From Candidatus Methylomirabilota bacterium (GTDB taxonomy: Bacteria; Methylomirabilota; Methylomirabilia; Methylomirabilales; Methylomirabilaceae), in contig PQAQ01000271.1 of the NCBI GenBank assembly GCA_003105305.1, positions 1 to 10,747 on the forward strand: DNA of 10,747 nucleotides, read 5' to 3'. Within the stretch, counting starts at the first letter, position 1. Every line of letters starts with the position of its first letter. The notes under the pieces were generated by a model. It had not been told where the DNA came from, made no database searches, and saw only the letters and a list, made by a program, of their open reading frames with translations. A program made the position numbers and the translations under genes. Below are positions 6,691-10,747 of this stretch, in pieces.

Positions 6691-7455
6691 ATGTTTATCG
6701 ATACCCACGCCCACATCCAGATGCATGAGTTCGACCACGACCGGATCGAGGCGCTGGCGCGGGCTGCGGACGCCGGGATCGGACTGATGATTACCGTGGG
6801 TTATCATCTTGAGGCCAGCCGGAAGGCGGTGGAGGCTGCAGACCGTTACCCGCAGGTGTACGCCGGAGTCGGCATCCACCCCCACGATGCCGGAACCTAC
6901 GATGACGCCGTAGAGGAGAATCTTCGCAATCTCGCCAAGTATCCCAAGGTTGTAGCCATCGGTGAGACTGGCCTCGACTTCTTTCGCAATCGCGCGCCGC
7001 ACGAAGTGCAGGTCGCTGCCTTTCGCCGCCAGATTTGGCTGGCCAGGGAGTTGGACCTGCCGCTCATCGTTCATGACCGTGACGCCCATCAGGAGACGAT
7101 GCAGCTCCTCCAGGAGGAGGCGGCCCAGGCCGTGCTCCTGCACTGCTTCTCCGGCGATCTTGCCATGGCTGAAGAGGCGTTGGCGAGAGGGTACTATGTC
7201 TCGATTGCCGGACCGGTCACCTATCCCAAGAATGAGTTGCTTCGTGAGGTCGTCCGTAAGGTCAAGACAGATCGCCTGCTCCTGGAGACCGACTGCCCCT
7301 TTCTGCCGCCTCAAGCCTTCCGAGGCCAGCGGAACGAACCCGCGTATCTGCTGCATACGGCCCAGGGGGTTGCTCGCGTCTTGGGCATACGTCTTGACGA
7401 ACTCGGTCGCCTCACGACGGATAACGCCAGCCGCCTGTTCAGACTCCCTTCCTGA
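6691..7455 (+). CDS. tatD: TatD-family metal-dependent DNase (YcfH/YabD type)
   Basis: A TIM-barrel metallohydrolase of the TatD family; characterised members are 3'-5' exonucleases or DNases implicated in DNA repair and DNA turnover. The 254 residues match the family length. All metal ligands are visible: H6 and H8 in DTHAHI, E92 in GETGLDF, H128 in IVHDRDAH, H151 in LHCFSGD and D201 in LLETDCPFLPP. The VGIHPHD motif is also present. The ATG follows the metG stop with no gap (TGAATG), so it probably relies on coupling. This is the last gene of the operon; the next gene is convergent, 38 bp away. The exact substrate cannot be read from sequence, and the neighbour metG suggests the YabD/YcfH subgroup. 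No clear terminator hairpin was found in the short gap after it. Confidence 0.94.
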   Translation: MFIDTHAHIQMHEFDHDRIEALARAADAGIGLMITVGYHLEASRKAVEAADRYPQVYAGVGIHPHDAGTYDDAVEENLRNLAKYPKVVAIGETGLDFFRNRAPHEVQVAAFRRQIWLARELDLPLIVHDRDAHQETMQLLQEEAAQAVLLHCFSGDLAMAEEALARGYYVSIAGPVTYPKNELLREVVRKVKTDRLLLETDCPFLPPQAFRGQRNEPAYLLHTAQGVARVLGIRLDELGRLTTDNASRLFRLPS

Positions 7456-7493
7456 CCCACACGCTTTGCGCGGAACGCCGCAGGTCGGTCCGA

Positions 7494-8609
7494 TTACCCG
7501 GCGAAGCGATCAGGGGAGAAGGCGTCGAGGGGGAAGGAAGGCGCCTTTTCGAGAATCAGGTCGGCGATCAACTCTCCGGTCAACGGTCCCAGTAGGATTC
7601 CGTTGCGGTAGTGTCCCGTCGCGACGTACAGATTCGGAATGTCCGCGAAGCGGCCGATAGCAGGCAGGCCATCCGGCAGGCGCGGTCGCAGTCCCGCCCA
7701 GACCCTGTCGAAGGGCTCGGTCATCAGACTCGGCGCCATCGCCCTGGCCGCTTCGCACAACCCTGCTACACCCACAAGGGTAGGGATCGACGCGAATCCC
7801 GCCTGCTCCACAGTCGTTCCGATCAGAACCTCTCCATTGAGCCGTGGGACCAGATAGCCTGAGGGACCCCAGACGAGGTGGGTCAACGGAGGGCGGTCGA
7901 ATCGGGTTCGAATGATCTGGCCCCGGACAGGCTCCATGGGTAGCCTGTGACCGATTCGATCCAGCAGGCGACCGGACCACGCGCCGGCGCAGGCGACGAT
8001 GGTATTGCTGAGGATCGTCTTGCCGCCGACGTTTACGCCGCGCAGTCGATCCTCCTCCAGAATGAAGTCGATTGCCTCGACCTTCTCATGGATCTCAACG
8101 CCTCCGGCGCGAGCCGCGTCTGCCAATCCGGAGACCACAGTGCAGGGTCGAATGTGCGCCTCATCCGGAAAGAAGAGCGCGCCGCCGACCTCTGGACTCA
8201 GGATCGGCTCCAGCGCGCGCACCTCACGTCCGGACAGCTCTTCCACGCGCAGACCGGCCGCCCGCTGCCAGGCGGCTCGTCCTTTTGCGGCTTCGTGCTC
8301 AGTTGGATCGACGAGGTATAGCAGACCCCACCGGCAATACTCAATATCCTCCCCGGTCGTGTCCCGCAACTCATCGGCCAGTGTCCGATAGCGATCCCTT
8401 GCGGCCAGACAAAGATCAAAGAATGGTCCCGGCGCTTCCGCCTCCCCCTGGGGCACCAGCATCCCCGCGGAGGCCCGAGAGGCCTCGCGTCCGAGCCCTC
8501 CACGCTCGATGAGAACGACACGCTTAACGTGAGATCGAGCCAAGGCGTAGGCGCAGGCTACGCCGATAATGCCGCCCCCGATGATGATGATATCCGCACC
8601 TTTAGCCAT
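7494..8609 (-). CDS. thiO: Glycine oxidase ThiO (FAD-dependent, thiamine thiazole synthesis)
   Basis: ThiO oxidises glycine with O2 to iminoacetate (dehydroglycine) and H2O2; the imine feeds ThiG in thiazole synthesis. The 371-residue protein from the ATG at 8607-8609 has the Rossmann fingerprint IIIIGGGIIGVACAYALA (GGGIIG at 11-16), E35 closing strand beta-2, and REASRASAGML. Near the C-terminus are the ThiO signatures GLRPRLPDGLPAIG and ATGHYRNGILLGPLTGELIA. The frame is open a further 53 codons upstream, but that stretch runs into ctaF and lacks family similarity. A GGGAG lies about 12 bases before the start, which is a little far. No other thi gene and no TPP riboswitch signature is visible. 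The gene is 68 bp after ctaF on the same strand, so it may be read through from the oxidase operon. A generic D-amino-acid dehydrogenase/DAO paralogue is the alternative. Confidence 0.9.
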   Translation of the reverse strand: MAKGADIIIIGGGIIGVACAYALARSHVKRVVLIERGGLGREASRASAGMLVPQGEAEAPGPFFDLCLAARDRYRTLADELRDTTGEDIEYCRWGLLYLVDPTEHEAAKGRAAWQRAAGLRVEELSGREVRALEPILSPEVGGALFFPDEAHIRPCTVVSGLADAARAGGVEIHEKVEAIDFILEEDRLRGVNVGGKTILSNTIVACAGAWSGRLLDRIGHRLPMEPVRGQIIRTRFDRPPLTHLVWGPSGYLVPRLNGEVLIGTTVEQAGFASIPTLVGVAGLCEAARAMAPSLMTEPFDRVWAGLRPRLPDGLPAIGRFADIPNLYVATGHYRNGILLGPLTGELIADLILEKAPSFPLDAFSPDRFAG

Positions 8610-8677
8610 GTTCAGACAGAGCTCCCGTAAAGTTGTAGAGAACGAGCATAACGCTACGCCAAAAGATATGAGATAGG

Positions 8678-8956
8678 TTAATAATGGCGGAGGACATCCC
8701 AGTACAGGACGAAGGTCATAGCCACAGCGAGCAGTACCGGAATAACTGCTATGGCGTAGATCAGCCAATTCTCGGATTTCAGGTGCATGTAGTTCCGCGC
8801 GACAAGCGCCGCCTTAACGGTTGCCACGGCAAAGATCAGGCCGACGATAACCGACCTGTCCAGTGGCAACACAGTCGCAAAGACCCCGACCAGCATCAAG
8901 ACAACCAGCCAGACCCAGGTGGCGATATGGTGTGAATGAACCCGATCGGCAGCCAC
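8678..8956 (-). CDS. ctaF: Cytochrome c oxidase subunit IV (CtaF/CoxD type)
   Basis: Small accessory membrane subunit of a bacterial heme-copper oxidase, thought to aid assembly or stability of subunit I. The 92 residues form three hydrophobic helices at about 12-32, 35-53 and 64-86. Between helices 2 and 3 comes the family motif, here VKAALVARNYMHLK. The His-containing N-terminus (HSHH) precedes helix 1. The start is a GTG (8954-8956) supported by a strong ribosome site. It follows ctaE by 27 bp and is the last clear oxidase gene in the cluster. The family is easily recognised, but sequence conservation is low, so it could equally be labelled CoxD or a CyoD-like protein. Confidence 0.88.
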   Translation of the reverse strand: MAADRVHSHHIATWVWLVVLMLVGVFATVLPLDRSVIVGLIFAVATVKAALVARNYMHLKSENWLIYAIAVIPVLLAVAMTFVLYWDVLRHY

Positions 8957-8963
8957 TGGAAGT

Positions 8964-8970
8964 CCCCTCC
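8964..8970 (-). promoter_or_regulatory. Strong ribosome binding site that supports the GTG start of ctaF
   Basis: GGAGGGG on the minus strand lies seven bases before the GTG at 8956, in the gap after ctaE. It is the best Shine-Dalgarno match I noticed among the genes I checked and fixes GTG as the start of subunit IV. Confidence 0.8.
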
Positions 8971-8983
8971 TGTAAGCGCTATC

Positions 8984-9556
8984 TTAGTACGAAAGATAGA
9001 GGAGTGGGAAGAGAAAGATCCAGACAATATCAACAAAATGCCAGTACAGTCCGGCGATCTCGATGCGATAGCCGACGCCCAATCCCTTCCTCGCCGCCAG
9101 CAACAAGGTGACGTTCACAATAAGTCCCGCAATAACGTGCAGCGCGTGCAGCCCCGTCAGCATATAGTAGAAGGCCCAGAATGAACCGCTCCAGGGGGCG
9201 AGTCCCGCCCCAATATGGGAGGTATATTCGTAGGCTTTAATGCCGAGGAACGCCAATCCGAGCAGGATGGTGAATAATAGGAATGTCCGGACCCCGCGTT
9301 GATCCATCTTTTCGTATGCGGCGAAGGCCATCGCCATGGTCATACTACTGGTCAGCAGGAAGAAGGTATTGACCGTCGCCAGAGCGATGCTCAGATGGGC
9401 GGCCTCCGCCGGCCATCCCGTGCTCGCCGTCCGAGTCAGGATATAACTGCTGACGGCGCCGCCAAAGATCATGATCTCAGAGGCGATCAGCCACCAGAGC
9501 GCAATCTTGCCGCGGTATGCCGGGGAGGGCTGTTCCGATGTGATGGCGGTCCGCAT
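8984..9556 (-). CDS. ctaE: Cytochrome c oxidase subunit III
   Basis: Integral membrane subunit III of a heme-copper oxidase, which stabilises subunit I and influences proton uptake. The 190 residues hold five hydrophobic helices at about 18-40, 57-81, 89-109, 126-155 and 169-188, so this is the short five-helix form rather than the seven-helix mitochondrial form. Conserved blocks are [35 protein letters not shown] (E110), [16 protein letters not shown] and [18 protein letters not shown]. The ATG at 9556 has AGGAG eight bases upstream. It starts 15 bp after the ctaD stop and is followed by ctaF after 27 bp, the usual ctaD-ctaE-ctaF order. I see nothing abnormal in this subunit, in contrast to subunit I. 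Confidence 0.95.
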   Translation of the reverse strand: MRTAITSEQPSPAYRGKIALWWLIASEIMIFGGAVSSYILTRTASTGWPAEAAHLSIALATVNTFFLLTSSMTMAMAFAAYEKMDQRGVRTFLLFTILLGLAFLGIKAYEYTSHIGAGLAPWSGSFWAFYYMLTGLHALHVIAGLIVNVTLLLAARKGLGVGYRIEIAGLYWHFVDIVWIFLFPLLYLSY

Positions 9557-9571
9557 TGACGCAGCTCCTGA

Positions 9572-10747
9572 TCAGGATTCACTGCCTGGGGCGCGATCCT
9601 GAGGAAGATAATCTTCACGAGCGCCGGGCAGACTGTACTCATACGGGCCGCGGTAGACGGTGGGGATCGTATCGCCCCAGTTGCCGTGAGGGGGAGGCGA
9701 GGACGTGGTCCACTCCAATGTCGCTGCCTCCCAGGGGTTATCCTCCGCCTTCGGACCGGCCACGATGCTCCAGATAAAGTTAATCAGGAATAAAAACTGG
9801 GCGAGTGTAAGCCCAATGGCGCTGAGTGTAATGTAGATGTTCAGCGATTGGACCGGCTGTAGGAACTCGTACTGAAGCGGGTTGGCGATGCGGCGCGGCA
9901 TGCCCGCAAGGCCCACGGCGTGCATCGGGAAGAAGGTGAGATTGAAGAAGATGAGGGTGAGCCAAAAGTGTAGATTGCCCAGGGGCACATTCATCATCCG
10001 ACCGAACATCTTGGGGAACCAGTAGTAGATGGCGGTAAAACTACCGAAGATGACGACGCTCAACAGGACAGTGTGAAAATGGGCCACGACAAAGTAGGTG
10101 CCGTGGACCTGAATGTTGGCCGGCGCGGAGCCCAGGACGATGCCGGTCAGACCCCCTGTGATGAACATGACGACGAATGCGAGAGCCCAGAGCATTGGTG
10201 TCGCAAACCGAATCGAGCCTCTCCACAGGGTGAGAATCATCGAGAAGACAATGAGCGCAATCGGGACCGAGATCAGGATGGTCGTAAAGCTGAACGGCAT
10301 AGCCAGCCGAGGGTCCATACCGCTGAGAAACATATGATGGGCCCAGACGATGAGGCTGAGGAAGCCGACGGACATTGTGGCGCAGATGATCCATCGGTAG
10401 CCGAAGACCGGTTTCCTGGAAAACACGGCCAGGACCTCCAATACCGCCCCCAGTCCCGGCATCAGGAGGACATAGACCTCCGGGTGGCCGAAGAACCAGA
10501 AGAGATGCTCCCAGAGCAGCGGGTCGCCGCCCTGTTCGGGCACGAAGAAGCCGGTTCCCAACAGCCGATCCATCAACAGCATAATGGCGGCGGCGATGAG
10601 CGGTCCGACGGAGAGGAGAAAAATGACCGAGGCGGTGATCTGCTGCCAGACGAGGAGCGGCAGGCGAAAGTAGGTCATTCCAGGCGCCCGCATGGTGATG
10701 GCGGTCGTGAGAAAATTGATGCCGCCCATCAGGAATGAGGCAAACTC
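9572..10747 (-). CDS. ctaD: Heme-copper oxidase subunit I (CtaD/CoxA), partial: N-terminus outside window; atypical K-channel
   Basis: Catalytic subunit that reduces O2 at a heme-CuB centre. The C-terminal 391 residues are visible, numbered here from the window edge; the N-terminal part with the first heme a His and the D-channel Asp is missing. CuB ligands are H88 in FGHPEVY and H137-H138 in WAHHMF. Y92 is the cross-link tyrosine and E90 the D-channel Glu (A1-type GHPEV). H223 and H225 in VVAHFHTV are the heme ligands, and MPRR is present. The end is hydrophilic, with DNPWEAATLEW. Unusually, the K-channel positions are hydrophobic: VPIALIVF where VPTGxKxF is expected, and GAVLE where a Ser is expected. 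HGTYF replaces HDTYY at the Mg site. Subunit II should lie upstream. O2 reduction is the likely activity; an NO-reducing derivative is less likely because the Tyr is kept. Confidence 0.95.
   Translation of the reverse strand, partial: EFASFLMGGINFLTTAITMRAPGMTYFRLPLLVWQQITASVIFLLSVGPLIAAAIMLLMDRLLGTGFFVPEQGGDPLLWEHLFWFFGHPEVYVLLMPGLGAVLEVLAVFSRKPVFGYRWIICATMSVGFLSLIVWAHHMFLSGMDPRLAMPFSFTTILISVPIALIVFSMILTLWRGSIRFATPMLWALAFVVMFITGGLTGIVLGSAPANIQVHGTYFVVAHFHTVLLSVVIFGSFTAIYYWFPKMFGRMMNVPLGNLHFWLTLIFFNLTFFPMHAVGLAGMPRRIANPLQYEFLQPVQSLNIYITLSAIGLTLAQFLFLINFIWSIVAGPKAEDNPWEAATLEWTTSSPPPHGNWGDTIPTVYRGPYEYSLPGAREDYLPQDRAPGSES

Noticed and set aside
7456..7493. Bidirectional terminator in the convergent tatD/thiO gap
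   Set aside because: Only a short imperfect GCGG/CCGC pairing is present with no T-tract, which is not enough to call a terminator.
8072..8512. 146-codon open frame antisense to thiO
   Set aside because: Pro/Arg-rich low-complexity product, entirely inside a well-supported thiO gene.
8610..8768. Upstream extension of the thiO frame by 53 codons
   Set aside because: It overlaps ctaF and places a non-family segment before the FAD-binding fingerprint that should start near the N-terminus.
10073..10738. 221-codon hydrophilic open frame antisense to ctaD
   Set aside because: The extremely Asp/Glu/Arg/His-rich composition is what the reverse strand of membrane-helix codons gives.

Overview
The window looks like chromosomal DNA of a moderately GC-rich, Gram-negative-type bacterium with aerobic-type respiration. 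Gene content, codon style and gene neighbours fit the NC10 phylum (Candidatus Methylomirabilis and relatives). That placement is an inference from general resemblance, not from a search. I see no tRNA, rRNA, CRISPR array or insertion sequence.

Left edge (1-571, minus strand): a visibly AT-richer toxin-antitoxin pair. It has a ParE/RelE-type toxin cut by the window edge, its small antitoxin with an ATGA overlap, and a good sigma70-type promoter. It looks acquired relative to what follows.

Centre (721-7455, plus strand): a tightly packed housekeeping operon selA-tmk-holB-ricT-metG-tatD. It makes the selenocysteine synthase, thymidylate kinase, the clamp-loader delta' subunit, a PSP1/RicT iron-sulfur protein, methionyl-tRNA synthetase and a TatD nuclease. 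The tmk-holB-ricT-metG-tatD order echoes the classical Firmicute tmk/holB/yaaT/metS/yabD neighbourhood. Most junctions overlap or abut, so translational coupling is likely. A perfect 17-bp inverted repeat with a one-base centre sits in the last part of selA.

Right part (7494-10747, minus strand, convergent with the operon): thiO (glycine oxidase of thiamine synthesis) lies downstream of a heme-copper oxidase operon read ctaD (subunit I, N-terminus outside the window) - ctaE (III) - ctaF (IV). Subunit II is expected beyond the right edge.

The most unusual signal is in subunit I. It keeps all visible heme and CuB histidines and the HPEVY Glu/Tyr, but the residues where A-family oxidases carry the K-channel Ser, Thr and Lys are Leu, Ile and Ile. 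The acidic partner of the Mg-site His is Gly. This points to a divergent oxidase lineage with altered proton delivery. The other main oddity is the selA palindrome.
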